Below, piece after piece: positions 8,406 to 17,378 of a stretch of 64,000 nucleotides of DNA (position 1 is the first letter of the stretch; the number at the start of each line of letters is the position of its first letter). This stretch comes from Kocuria massiliensis (GTDB lineage: Bacteria; Actinomycetota; Actinomycetes; Actinomycetales; Micrococcaceae): contig NZ_LT835161.1 in NCBI RefSeq assembly GCF_900169715.1, positions 762,875-826,874 of the forward strand. The letters are read 5' to 3'. A model generated the notes under the pieces. The model did not search any database. It saw nothing but the letters and a program-made list of their open reading frames with translations, and was not told where the DNA came from. The position numbers and the translations under genes were made by a program.

Positions 8406-10007
8406 ATGTCTCAAAACCCCGAGGATAACCGGCGCAATTCTATGGAAGGGGGCCCTGAAAGAGCGAGCGGATCAGGGTCCGCTGGGGGTTACGAGCCGAA
8501 TCCGCACGATGGCCACGAAGATTTCACCGAACCGTACCCGCACGCGCAGTCGTCCCCGAACGGACAGCACACCGAACCCCTTCCGCAGTATGGAACCGAT
8601 GGCTCTTACGGTTACGCCTCGGACCCATCAGGATACGGTGCCGCTTCTGATGGGTCGGGCTATCAGTACGCGAATTACGGCCAAGCCGGACAGGGCCCGG
8701 ATTACGGCCAGGCACCAGCCTGTGGGCAGGGATCGGGTAACCCATATGCGCCTGAGGGGTCAGCACGGCGTGGCCACCGCTTTGGCACAGGAACCTTGAT
8801 CGGTGGCATGTTCTTGGCGGCCCTCTTGGGCGGCGGCGTCGCTGTTGGAGCCGGCGCGCTCCTGAACGACGGCGGCGGCTCGACCGCAGCAGCGGCCGGA
8901 CCGGAGACGACGATCGTCAATAACAAAGACTCGGTTAACGCGGTGACCGCAGCGGCCCAAAAGGCATCGCCTTCCGTCGCCACCATCTCCGTGACCGGAG
9001 GCCAGCAGAGCGGTTCCGGATCTGGCGTCGTCTTGGACGACCAGGGACACATCCTGACCAATACGCACGTGGTCACCCTGGACGGTACAAGCAGCAACTC
9101 GAGCATCCAGGTCAAACTAGCCAACGGCGCCGTTAAAGACGCCAAGGTGGTGGGTACCGACCCGACGTCGGACCTCGCGGTCATCAAGGTGGATCCGAGC
9201 GGTCTGAGCCTGACCCCTGCCACCATGGCGGACTCGAGCTCGCTGAACGTCGGTGATATCGCGGTCGCAATCGGGGCTCCGTTGGGCCTTGATGGCACGG
9301 TTACGGATGGAATCGTCTCGAATCTGAACCGCACCATTTCCGTCGCGTCTTCGGCCGCTCCGGACGACGGAGGATCGTCCGACTCGGGCCAAGGCGGGTC
9401 ATCGCCCTTCCAATTTGAGTTCCCGGACAAGAATGGCGGGACTCAAAATAGCCAGTCCAAGAAGTCCATCGCACTGAATGTGCTGCAGACCGATGCCGCC
9501 ATTAACCCCGGAAATTCTGGCGGTGCCCTCGTGAATTCCAAGGGTGAGGTCATCGGAATTAATGTGGCCATCGCTTCGGCGGGCGGACAAAGCGATTCCA
9601 GCTCAAGCACTTCAGGCAATATCGGCGTCGGATTTTCCATCCCGATCAATTACGCCAAGCGCATTGGTCAGGAAATTATCGACAACGGTTCGGCTTCCCA
9701 CGGACTCCTCGGCGCTACCGTTTCGTCGAGCCCAGCTGGTGGCTCGAACTCTTCCGATAGCGCCTTTACGAACGGCGCCGTGATCAAGGATGTCTCCTCC
9801 GGTTCTCCCGCTGCCAAGGCTGGCCTGAAGAGTGGGGACGTCGTCACCAAGCTCAATGGCCATGCAATTTCCGATGCCGAGTCATTGACGGCGGCGGTTC
9901 GCGAGGCCGCGGCAAACCAGGAGGTCGACGTGACCTATACGCGTGGTGGCAATTCGACCGATGCCAAGGTCACCTTGGGAGACGCCGCTAGCGCGTCCAG
10001 CAAATAG
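8406..10007 (+). CDS. HtrA/DegP-like trypsin-fold serine protease with PDZ domain
   Basis: A 533-residue protein. It has a cytoplasmic Gly/Tyr/Gln/Ser-rich tail (about 1-120), one membrane segment (129-153), an extracytoplasmic trypsin-like domain and a C-terminal PDZ domain (about 430-525). The catalytic triad is complete: His221 in TNTHVV, Asp256 in TSDLAVIK, Ser371 in GNSGGA. A Ser/Gly/Asp-rich loop (about 315-350) interrupts the protease fold. It probably degrades or refolds misfolded envelope proteins. The ATG at 8406 has AAAGGCGAG upstream. It is divergent from the pspA operon and ends at a terminator shared with trmL. Confidence 0.92.
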   Translation: MSQNPEDNRRNSMEGGPERASGSGSAGGYEPNPHDGHEDFTEPYPHAQSSPNGQHTEPLPQYGTDGSYGYASDPSGYGAASDGSGYQYANYGQAGQGPDYGQAPACGQGSGNPYAPEGSARRGHRFGTGTLIGGMFLAALLGGGVAVGAGALLNDGGGSTAAAAGPETTIVNNKDSVNAVTAAAQKASPSVATISVTGGQQSGSGSGVVLDDQGHILTNTHVVTLDGTSSNSSIQVKLANGAVKDAKVVGTDPTSDLAVIKVDPSGLSLTPATMADSSSLNVGDIAVAIGAPLGLDGTVTDGIVSNLNRTISVASSAAPDDGGSSDSGQGGSSPFQFEFPDKNGGTQNSQSKKSIALNVLQTDAAINPGNSGGALVNSKGEVIGINVAIASAGGQSDSSSSTSGNIGVGFSIPINYAKRIGQEIIDNGSASHGLLGATVSSSPAGGSNSSDSAFTNGAVIKDVSSGSPAAKAGLKSGDVVTKLNGHAISDAESLTAAVREAAANQEVDVTYTRGGNSTDAKVTLGDAASASSK

Positions 10008-10022
10008 TCTCGACAATGATGT

Positions 10023-10055
10023 GGGGCGTGGTGCACTCGATGTGGACCACGCCCC
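10023..10055. terminator. Shared terminator between htrA-like gene and trmL
   Basis: GGGGCGTGGT (10023-10032) pairs with ACCACGCCCC (10046-10055), a perfect 10-bp stem with a 13-nt loop between convergent genes. There is no long U-tract on either strand. Confidence 0.65.
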
Positions 10056-10079
10056 AAGTCATCTCTCGGTGGACTTTCT

Positions 10080-10544
10080 TTACAGCACGCCGCCAAAGTC
10101 GTTTTGGCGCCAAGCCTCATAGACGGCGATGGAGGCGGAATTGGCGAGGTTGAGCGAACGTCGGCCCGGAAGCATCGGAATGCGGACCAGTTCGTCAATG
10201 CGATCGTCGTGTTGTATTTCGTCCGGCAGCCCCACGGATTCCGGGCCGAAAACGAGGGTGTCCCCAGGTTTATAGTCGACTTCGCCGAAATTACGTGTCC
10301 CAGTGGTGCTAAAAGCGATCAATCGGGAATCCCCGAGAGCTTGGGTCGCCGCGTCGAAGGAAGGATGCACCGTCATGACCGCGAGGTCGTGGTAGTCCAA
10401 TCCCGCGCGGCGAAGATGCGCGTCTTCGAAGGAGAAACCTAGTGGTTCCACCAGGTGAAGATGCGCTCCAGTGACGGCCGCGAGCCGAATGGCGTTACCC
10501 GTATTTCCGGGAATTTCGGGCGTGTAGAAAAGGATGTTGAACAC
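10080..10544 (-). CDS. trmL: tRNA (cytidine/uridine-34-2'-O)-methyltransferase TrmL
   Basis: A 154-residue SPOUT-class methyltransferase that modifies the wobble 2'-OH of tRNA-Leu. The family landmarks are in order: ILFYTPEIPGNTGNAIRL at the N-terminus, LVFGPESVGLP (SAM-binding loop) and IPMLPGRRSLNLANSASIAVYE (the knotted C-terminus). Its length matches E. coli TrmL (157). The GTG at 10544 (start VFNILFY) gives the family-typical N-terminus; a TTG ten codons upstream is less likely. It is convergent with the HtrA-like gene and divergent from iscS. Confidence 0.88.
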   Translation of the reverse strand: MFNILFYTPEIPGNTGNAIRLAAVTGAHLHLVEPLGFSFEDAHLRRAGLDYHDLAVMTVHPSFDAATQALGDSRLIAFSTTGTRNFGEVDYKPGDTLVFGPESVGLPDEIQHDDRIDELVRIPMLPGRRSLNLANSASIAVYEAWRQNDFGGVL

Positions 10545-10680
10545 GACGGCCCATTCTAGCCCCGTTATTGCCAAGGGTTCTTCGCAATTTGGGCCCCAAG
10601 ATTAGACTTATGGCCATCACCTCGGTCTATGTGCGGACCGGGGCGAATGCGTCACGACCACTCGAGAGGCCAGGAACCCC

Positions 10681-11886
10681 ATGAAAGGCATTTACCTCGA
10701 CCATGCCGCGACGGCGCCGGTTCTCGACGTCGCGTTGGAGGCCATGGTTCAGCAAATGCGCGACGGAGGGAATCCGTCGTCGCTCCATGCCTCCGGGCGA
10801 CGAGCTCGTATGGCGGTCGAGACCGCGCGGGAAAACATCGCCCGAGCGGTGGGCGCCGACCCCGCCGAAGTCATCTTCACGGCCGGCGGCACAGAGGCGG
10901 ACAACCTTGCGGTCAAAGGCATGTACTGGAAACGACGGGAAGGTGCGCCCCATCGACGCAGAATCATCCTCAGCCCCATCGAGCACCACGCTGTCAAAGA
11001 CGCCGCCCTCTGGCTGGAGGCGCGGCAAGATGCGATTCTCGAGTGGCTCACCGTTGACGAAGACGGCCGGGTTAACCCGAAGGAACTCGCCGCTCTACTG
11101 ACCGATTCATCCGACGTCGCGCTCGTGACTGTCATGATGGCCAACAACGAGGTCGGAACCATCCAGCCAATCTCGGAGCTTGCGGAAATCTGTCGGCACC
11201 ATGAGGTGCCGTTCCACACGGATGCGGTCCAGGCCTTCGGTGCGATTGACGTAGATTTTCATGCCTTGGGGTGCACCTCAATGGCTATCTCAGGCCACAA
11301 GATCGGGGCTCCTATGGGCATCGGTGCGTTGATCGCTACTCGTCAAGCACCGCTGACGGCCGTGATCCACGGGGGCGGGCAAGAACGAGATGTCCGCTCC
11401 GGGACCATCGACGCACCCGCGATCGTGGGTTTCGGCGTTGCGGCCGACCACGTGTGTCGCCACATACCTCGTGAGGCGCAGCGCATTGCAGGCCTTCGTG
11501 ATCAGTTGGTGGCTGGCGTGCGGGAAGCCGTGCCAGAAGCAGTACTTCGCGGTCCCCACGACCTCTCGCCGATACGGCGTCTTCCCGGGAATGCACACTT
11601 CACCTTTCCCGGATGCGAAGGGGATTCGTTGCTGTTCTTGTTGGACATGGCCGGCGTCCTATCCTCAACGGGATCCGCGTGTAACGCGGGCGTCCCTCGA
11701 CCATCAGAAGTATTGCTTGCCATGGGCCTCAGCGAGATGGAAGCCCGGGGAGCCCAACGGTTCACCCTTGGCCACGACACCACGGCAGAAGACGTAGAGC
11801 GACTCGTTGAAACGTTACCTGGAGCGTATCGTCAAGCCGCCGCGGCAGGCATGGCCGATCACGCGCCGACCGGATCGTGGGCGTGA
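10681..11886 (+). CDS. iscS: Cysteine desulfurase (NifS/IscS family)
   Basis: A 401-residue PLP enzyme that removes sulfur from cysteine as a persulfide. The PLP lysine is Lys207 in ISGHK; the catalytic cysteine is Cys334 in STGSACNAGVP, on the short loop typical of the IscS-like group. N-terminal IYLDHAATAPV is standard. The gene directly upstream is absent and trmL is divergent. 102 bases downstream lies mnmA, the tRNA thiolase, so the pair forms a sulfur relay for 2-thiouridine. The ATG at 10681 has CCAGGAAC upstream. A possible -10 TAGACT is at 10605-10610. Confidence 0.93.
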   Translation: MKGIYLDHAATAPVLDVALEAMVQQMRDGGNPSSLHASGRRARMAVETARENIARAVGADPAEVIFTAGGTEADNLAVKGMYWKRREGAPHRRRIILSPIEHHAVKDAALWLEARQDAILEWLTVDEDGRVNPKELAALLTDSSDVALVTVMMANNEVGTIQPISELAEICRHHEVPFHTDAVQAFGAIDVDFHALGCTSMAISGHKIGAPMGIGALIATRQAPLTAVIHGGGQERDVRSGTIDAPAIVGFGVAADHVCRHIPREAQRIAGLRDQLVAGVREAVPEAVLRGPHDLSPIRRLPGNAHFTFPGCEGDSLLFLLDMAGVLSSTGSACNAGVPRPSEVLLAMGLSEMEARGAQRFTLGHDTTAEDVERLVETLPGAYRQAAAAGMADHAPTGSWA

Positions 11887-11914
11887 AACGGATCAATCCA
11901 CACGGGTGACTCGG

Positions 11915-11940
11915 GGAATAGCGAGGGAGCTCAATTCGTT
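11915..11940 (+). promoter_or_regulatory. SigR/SigH-type ECF promoter upstream of mnmA
   Basis: GGAAT (11915-11919), exactly 18 bp, then GTT (11938-11940). This matches the GGAAY-N18/19-GTT consensus of the actinobacterial thiol-stress sigma factor SigR/SigH and lies 47 bases before the mnmA start. The same element with the same spacing precedes sigR at 46984 in this window. Confidence 0.7.
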
Positions 11941-11987
11941 ATACCGTGGCGAGTCTGGTCCGCACACCACGCTAGGGAAGTAGGCAC

Positions 11988-13163
11988 ATGAGGGTATTGG
12001 CAGCGATGAGCGGCGGCGTCGATTCCGCCGTTGCGGCGGCGCGCGCGGTCGACGCGGGGCACGACGTCGTCGGTGTGCACCTGGCGCTTTCCCGCATGCC
12101 CGGTACTTTGCGCACCGGCTCCCGTGGATGCTGCACCATTGAAGACTCGATGGACGCCCGCCGAGTCTGTGACGCCCTCGGAATTCCTTTCTACGTGTGG
12201 GATTTCTCGGAGCGATTCAAAGAAGATGTGGTCGATAACTTCATCGATGAATATTCTCAGGGGCGGACCCCTAATCCCTGCATGCGGTGCAACGAAAAGA
12301 TCAAATTTGCCGCCCTTCTGGAAAAGGCGGTCGCTTTAGGTTTTGATGCCGTGTGCACGGGGCACTACGCCAAGGTCATCGAGGACGCCGAGGGAAACCG
12401 CGAGCTTCACCGCGCCGCCGATTGGGCGAAAGATCAGTCCTACGTTTTGGGCGTTCTGACCCATGAACAGCTCAAGCACTCCATGTTTCCGCTCGCCGAG
12501 ACACCCACTAAAGCGGAGGTCCGCGCCGAGGCCGAGGAACGAGGGTTCTCCGTCGCGAAGAAACCCGATTCTCACGACATCTGCTTCATCCCCGACGGCA
12601 ACACCCGTGGGTGGCTTGAAGAACGCATTGATCTTGAAGAAGGGGACATCAAAGACACCTCGGGGGAAGTTTTAGGCACGCACCGCGGCGCACGTGCTTT
12701 CACCGTCGGCCAGCGGAAGGGTCTCTCGATTGGTCGTCCGGCAGCTGACGGCAAGCCTCGCTTCGTGCTCGAAATCCGCCCCAAGACCAATGAAGTAGTC
12801 GTTGGCCCCAAGGAAATGCTGGCGGTCGACGAAATACGAGGCATACGGGAGAGCTGGGCCGGTCTTCCCATCTCCGAAATCCAGGCATTTGACGCCTCCG
12901 GTCCCGGATTGGGGGATTCGTCTGCGTCTTTCGACGTCATGGCTCAGGTGCGAGCCCATGCAGATCCCGTGCCAGCCACCGCTCACGTGAACATCGGCGA
13001 GGTCGACGGCGAGACCGCGCGGGAAATCGTGATTCGTCTGGGGGAACCGCTCAAGGGTGTGGCGCCCGGCCAGACGGTCGTGCTCTACCAAGGAACTCGC
13101 GTCTTGGGGCAGGCCACCATCAACCGTGCGTATTCGCTGTCCCGCCCCGACGTCGTGAGCTAA
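11988..13163 (+). CDS. mnmA: tRNA-specific 2-thiouridylase MnmA
   Basis: A 391-residue ATP-pyrophosphatase that converts wobble U34 of tRNA-Lys/Glu/Gln to 2-thiouridine. The PP-loop SGGVDS is at residues 8-13. The two catalytic cysteines are about Cys98/101 in NPCMRCN and Cys199 in HDICFIP. The C-terminal beta-barrel domain is complete. Sulfur is presumably supplied by the adjacent IscS. Although it follows iscS, it has its own SigR-type promoter in the 101-bp gap, so it should be separately inducible by thiol stress. The ATG at 11988 begins [10 protein letters not shown], as in the family. Confidence 0.95.
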   Translation: MRVLAAMSGGVDSAVAAARAVDAGHDVVGVHLALSRMPGTLRTGSRGCCTIEDSMDARRVCDALGIPFYVWDFSERFKEDVVDNFIDEYSQGRTPNPCMRCNEKIKFAALLEKAVALGFDAVCTGHYAKVIEDAEGNRELHRAADWAKDQSYVLGVLTHEQLKHSMFPLAETPTKAEVRAEAEERGFSVAKKPDSHDICFIPDGNTRGWLEERIDLEEGDIKDTSGEVLGTHRGARAFTVGQRKGLSIGRPAADGKPRFVLEIRPKTNEVVVGPKEMLAVDEIRGIRESWAGLPISEIQAFDASGPGLGDSSASFDVMAQVRAHADPVPATAHVNIGEVDGETAREIVIRLGEPLKGVAPGQTVVLYQGTRVLGQATINRAYSLSRPDVVS

Positions 13164-13214
13164 TCTCTCAGCCCTCGGCTAAGTGAGCGGAGAATGTCGT
13201 CCACTGGGTCCGAG

Positions 13215-13243
13215 TGTGTCCACGGCCAGTCAATCCGTAGAAT
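13215..13243 (+). promoter_or_regulatory. Putative leaderless promoter of the chorismate mutase operon
   Basis: TAGAAT (13238-13243) ends only 8 bases before the ATG at 13252, so transcription would begin at or next to the start codon. A weak TGTGTC (13215-13220) sits 17 bp upstream as -35. No Shine-Dalgarno precedes the ATG, in line with a leaderless mRNA. Confidence 0.5.
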
Positions 13244-13251
13244 GACATGCC

Positions 13252-13644
13252 ATGATGTCACCTTCCGAACAGCACACACCCGACGAAGATCGAGAACCTC
13301 TCAGCGACGGCGTTAGTCCCGAAGTATTGGAAGACCTCTATCGAATCCGGAGCACGATCGACAATATCGACGCGGCTCTCGTTCATGTGCTGGCGGAACG
13401 CTTCAAAGCGACGCAGAGGGTCGGCCACCTGAAGGCCAAGTACCACCTGCCCGCGGGCGACCCCGACCGCGAAGCCACACAGATTGACCGCCTTCGAAAG
13501 TTGGCCGAGGAAGCTCACCTCGATCCGGAATTTGCGGAAAAATTTCTCAACTTCATCATTAGCGAGGTCATTCGTCACCACGAACGAATTGCGGAGGACC
13601 ACCGGCAGTCGCGGGTTCCGGACGAGTCTGGTCTCGACGCATGA
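13252..13644 (+). CDS. aroQ: Chorismate mutase, AroQ type
   Basis: A 130-residue all-helical protein. The AroQ fold is recognisable from LYRIRSTIDNIDAALVHVLAERFKATQRVGHLKA and RLRKLAEEAHLDPEFAEKFLNFIISEVIRHHERIA. The essential Arg of helix 1 (RIRSTID), the Lys of GHLKAKY and the late EVIRHH helix are present. It converts chorismate to prephenate for Phe/Tyr synthesis. The N-terminal 25 residues are an acidic tail. Start codons 13252 and 13255 are both ATG. The stop overlaps the next gene by an ATGA, so the two are translationally coupled. Confidence 0.85.
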   Translation: MMSPSEQHTPDEDREPLSDGVSPEVLEDLYRIRSTIDNIDAALVHVLAERFKATQRVGHLKAKYHLPAGDPDREATQIDRLRKLAEEAHLDPEFAEKFLNFIISEVIRHHERIAEDHRQSRVPDESGLDA

Positions 13645-14666
13645 ACCAACACCACTCGTCGCACCATTCAGGTGCGTTGGGCGTCTCTGCTGGGTACTTT
13701 TCCGGAACCGACTTTCCGGAAGCTTTTCAAGCGGCACGCGGTGAACTTGGGGCTCCTCATCTCACGCCCTTTCCGACCCTCGAAGAGCGCGGATTCGCCG
13801 CGACCCGAACGGCCAGAACGATTTCCGTCATGGCCGACCTGTCGGCAGACGGCCAGCCGTTCGGGTGGCGAGTGCGTGAAACTCCCAGCCGTGAATCCGT
13901 AGCGGCCGAATCCGCCATGCGGAGCGACATCAACGTCATGGCCGACGCCATAGGGGCAGCCGGCCGAGGGCACCGAGGCCACACCGTCCTGTCGTTGACC
14001 GGCCCCATCACCTTGGCGACCGAGCTCAAGCTTGCGAACGGTGAATCGTCGATAAGCGACCATGGAGCCCGTCGAGACATTACTGCGTCCCTTTCGGAAG
14101 GCATTGCCGATATCGTCGCTTCCCTGAGGACGGCCGTCGATGGCGAAGACTTGACGATTCGCTGGTGCGAGCCCCGAATGCGGGATGCGCTCGAGGGGAA
14201 GGTTCCCACATCAAGTGGCTATCGAACGTTGCGGGCCATTCCCCGAGCCGAAGCTCGAGATGCGCTCGCTGCCGTGGCTCGTTGCACGCAGGACGTCGGC
14301 GTTGGAGCCGTTCTGGATATCGGGGGAGCGGTACCGGACGTAGATTTTGGACGAAGCTTCGATGCCGTGACCAGCCGTCCCGTCGGGCGGGGCGCCGGAG
14401 AATGGGAAGCCATTGCTGGTGCGGTCGACCGCGGTCAGGACGTCTGGCTGGGAATCGTCCCTATCGGGCTCCGAGAAACTACGGTCGAAACCGTGAAGTC
14501 TCTGTGGTCGACGTGGCGGGATCTTGGTTTGGGAAGTGCGGAGATCGGCCATATGCGTATTGAGGAGCGCGAGAGCTTGAATTCCGTTTCGCCAGCTCAA
14601 GCGGTCACGGTGCTGAGCCGTATTGCCGAGGTCGCGGAAGGAATCACCGACCTTTCCCTCGAGTGA
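13641..14666 (+). CDS. MetE-like (UROD/MetE fold) protein without visible zinc ligands
   Basis: A 341-residue protein related to the C-terminal half of cobalamin-independent methionine synthase, from the compact actinobacterial group often annotated as methionine synthase. Recognisable segments are GYFSGTDFPEAFQAARGELGAPHLTPFPTLEERG, LTGPITLATEL and VPTSSGYRTLRAI. I find no HxC motif and no late Cys for catalytic zinc. The canonical substrate-binding DEP of MetE is changed to WCEP. It is therefore probably not a functional MetE, and the true substrate is unknown. Overlap with chorismate mutase (ATGA at 13641) points to joint expression. Confidence 0.65.
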   Translation: MNQHHSSHHSGALGVSAGYFSGTDFPEAFQAARGELGAPHLTPFPTLEERGFAATRTARTISVMADLSADGQPFGWRVRETPSRESVAAESAMRSDINVMADAIGAAGRGHRGHTVLSLTGPITLATELKLANGESSISDHGARRDITASLSEGIADIVASLRTAVDGEDLTIRWCEPRMRDALEGKVPTSSGYRTLRAIPRAEARDALAAVARCTQDVGVGAVLDIGGAVPDVDFGRSFDAVTSRPVGRGAGEWEAIAGAVDRGQDVWLGIVPIGLRETTVETVKSLWSTWRDLGLGSAEIGHMRIEERESLNSVSPAQAVTVLSRIAEVAEGITDLSLE

Positions 14667-14694
14667 CTCCACAATTCCCTTGATGGGCGCGGAT

Positions 14695-14717
14695 CCCCTC
14701 CACACGGTGGACGGGGC
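14695..14717 (+). terminator. Hairpin between the MetE-like gene and mtrA
   Basis: CCCCTCCAC and GTGGACGGGG form a stem with one mismatch and a 3-nt loop. It has no U-tract. It lies about 30 bp after the MetE-like stop codon and upstream of a TAATGT (about 14742) that could be the mtrA -10. Confidence 0.35.
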
Positions 14718-14821
14718 GGAAATGCGTCACGGTCTCGCGTAATGTTGGGCGGGAAAGCATCCTCCAGATCGGACGAGTGTGTGGCCAGACGACGTCGTCC
14801 GAAGATTTGAAAGGAGCGCGA

Positions 14822-15511
14822 GTGAAGGCGCGAATTCTTGTAGTGGACGACGACGAAGCCCTGTCGGAAATGGTCGGCATCGTCCTGTCCAATGAGGGCT
14901 ATGAGCCCACTTTCTGTGACGCGGGGGACCGCGCCGTCAGCGCCTTCGAAAGCTACGATCCTGACCTCATCCTTCTCGACTTGATGCTGCCCGGCATGAG
15001 CGGAATCGACGTGTGTGAACGAATTCGCGAAGTATCCGACGTTCCCGTCATCATGCTCACTGCCAAGTCTGATACCGAAGACGTCGTCCGTGGTTTGGAA
15101 GCCGGTGCGGATGACTACATCGCGAAGCCCTTCAAGCCTGCGGAACTTTTGGCCCGCATCCGTACCCGCCTACGCACGGGTGAGTCACGTTCGGCGGAAC
15201 GTATCGAGATCGGCGACCTCAGCATCGATCTCGCCGGTCGGGCCGTGACTCGCGGCGAGGCCACCGTTCGGTTGACGCCGTTGGAGTACGACTTGCTGGT
15301 GAATCTCGCGCAGGAGCCGGGGCAGGTGCTCTCCAGGGATCTCCTCTTGGATCGAATTTGGGGCTACGACTCGGATGCGGACCGTCGGCTGGTCAACGTG
15401 CACGTGCAGCGGCTTCGAGCCAAGATTGAAAAAGACCCCGAAAAGCCGGATCTCATTCAAACCGTGCGCGGCGTGGGGTACAAGGCCAACGCGAGCCAAG
15501 TGCGTCGCTAG
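14822..15511 (+). CDS. mtrA: DNA-binding response regulator MtrA (OmpR family)
   Basis: A 229-residue response regulator. The receiver domain starts KARILVVDDDEAL; the phospho-acceptor is Asp53 in LLDLMLPG, and Thr in MLTAKS and Lys in YIAKPF complete the active site. The C-terminal winged helix contains the LTPLEYDLLVNLAQEPGQVLSRDLLLDRIWGY signature and a typical C-terminal wing. MtrA controls cell-wall hydrolases and division genes in Actinobacteria. The start is GTG 14822 with GAAAGGAG about 7 bases upstream; this gives the family-length N-terminus. It is followed by mtrB (6-bp gap), lpqB and comF. Confidence 0.96.
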   Translation: MKARILVVDDDEALSEMVGIVLSNEGYEPTFCDAGDRAVSAFESYDPDLILLDLMLPGMSGIDVCERIREVSDVPVIMLTAKSDTEDVVRGLEAGADDYIAKPFKPAELLARIRTRLRTGESRSAERIEIGDLSIDLAGRAVTRGEATVRLTPLEYDLLVNLAQEPGQVLSRDLLLDRIWGYDSDADRRLVNVHVQRLRAKIEKDPEKPDLIQTVRGVGYKANASQVRR

Positions 15512-15517
15512 GTTTCT

Positions 15518-17378
15518 ATGGCACGGCACACACCTGAAGGCAGGGGGCGGAGGATTCTTGGAATCGTCCCCGCGATTTTCCGAGACATTCGCCGACGATG
15601 GCGGGAGTCTCTGCAATTCTCCGCGATCATCGTCGCGACGTCGCTGTCTTTGGTCGCCTTCATTTTCGCCGGCAATTTTCTCTCGAGTCAGATCGCCAAC
15701 AGCCTGTTCAAAGAGAGGCAAGAACAGGCGTTAGAGGAATCCTCGAGCGGATTTTCGGATGTCCAGAAGATCTTCGATAATGCCGTGGCTTCGGATCAGA
15801 CCGAGGTTCAGTCGCTCATGCGCGAGACGCTTACGATCTTGGAGAACCACGGTGCTGACGCCAAGAGGCAATGGATCCTCATCCCCGTCGATTACAAACA
15901 CGGTCAGGGATACGTCGGACCGATCAGTCAAAACGATTGGATGACCTCGTCTTCCGTGCCGAAGCAGCTGCAGGATCAGGTCGCCTCCGAAGACGGCGTG
16001 TTCTGGCAGTCATCTCAGGTGCGCTCCAACGGTAATGGGCCTGAGGTCCCGGTGATCTTTGTCGGCACGAAAGTTCACCTCAATCAAGGCAACGATTACG
16101 CGCTGTACCTTGTCTACGATTTTTCGTCGTCGCAGGCGACACTGAATTACATTCAGCTGGTCATTGTCGCGGGCTTTGCGATCCTGTTGGTATTCGTCGC
16201 CACCATTGTCTGGTGGGTCACACGATCCGTAATTCGGCCGATTTCCCAGACAGCGAGGTCCGCGGAGCGTCTATCCCGCGGTCATCTCGGTGAACGCGTT
16301 GCCGTTCGCGGCGAGAATGAGGCCGCGGTGTTGGGGACCTCCTTCAACCACATGGCCGACAATATCCAGGAACAAATCGTCCAGCTGGAAACTTTGTCGA
16401 AAATGCAGCAGAGATTTGTCTCGGATGTTTCGCATGAGCTTCGGACGCCATTGACAACCGTCAAGATGGCCGCGGAGCTGCTGTATAGCGGCCGGGAGAA
16501 CCTGGACGTCTCGTTCCAACGTTCGACCGAGTTGCTGTACCACCAAGTCGATCGCTTCGAATCCCTCCTGGCTGACCTCTTGGAGATATCCCGTTTCGAT
16601 GCCGGATCGGCCACCTTGGACGTCGGGACCGCGGATCTCGGCGATCTTGTCGAAGACACCGTCGAATCCGTTCGTCCTCATCTGGACAAGCAACGTCTCG
16701 AGGTCAGGTTTCATGGCCTTGAGGAACGATGCCCCGTTCAGATGGATTCTCGCCGCATCGAACGTGTCGTGAGGAACCTTTTGGTCAACGCCATCGAGCA
16801 CTCTGAGGGTCGTCCCATCGACGTTTACTTGGCCTCCAACGGTATTGATGCGGCGGTAGCTGTACGAGACCACGGAGTTGGCATGACCATGGAACAGACC
16901 CGCGAAGTATTCAATCGGTTCTGGCGTGCGGACCCTTCCCGCAAGCGCACCCTGGGGGGGAACGGGTTTGGGCCTGTCTATCGCCGCGGAAGATACGCGC
17001 TTACACCAAGGACGACTCGAAGCATGGGGCGAGCCTGGGCAAGGCGCCTGCTTCCGCTTGACCCTTCCGCTGGATCAGGGGCGCCCGTCGGGGGATTCGC
17101 CTCTGGGCCTTCCGCCCGAGGGCGTTCCCGATACGCCCTCGTCTATTCCCGCCGTCGCCACAGGAACGGATACAGAGCTTCCGGAAGACGCAGACAGCAC
17201 GAATGCCGATATGACGGTCGCGTCCACTATCTCCGAAGATGATGCGTTATCGACAGATCAAGAGCTTCCCGACAATACCGGTTCCGCGCCGGGGTCTGAC
17301 GACTGGCCCGGTTCGACGGAACCGCACGAGGAACAACCGAACCAGCGACAAGCACCCCGCTCGGAAGAGGATTCGTGA
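15518..17378 (+). pseudogene. mtrB: Sensor histidine kinase MtrB, frameshifted in a G7 tract
   Basis: Start ATG 15518. Up to about residue 480 the protein is a normal MtrB: two membrane segments around an extracytoplasmic sensor, HAMP, phospho-acceptor His306 in VSDVSHELRTP, the N-box (VVRNLLVNAIEHS) and G1 (VRDHGVGMT). At 16954-16960 seven Gs replace the six needed. The reading frame as written then continues as unrelated Arg-rich sequence and stops at 17242. The G2 box ([17 protein letters not shown]) and the rest of the ATP-binding domain plus acidic tail continue in the +2-shifted frame to the TGA at 17376-17378. That stop overlaps the lpqB start, as expected for an intact operon. Removing one G restores a 619-residue kinase. 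Sequencing error, true mutation or slippage-dependent expression cannot be told apart here. Confidence 0.85.

Noticed and set aside
16926-17378. Separate gene for the second half of mtrB
   Set aside because: The frame starts without a ribosome binding site in the middle of the ATP-binding domain and completes MtrB exactly; it is the shifted remainder of one gene.
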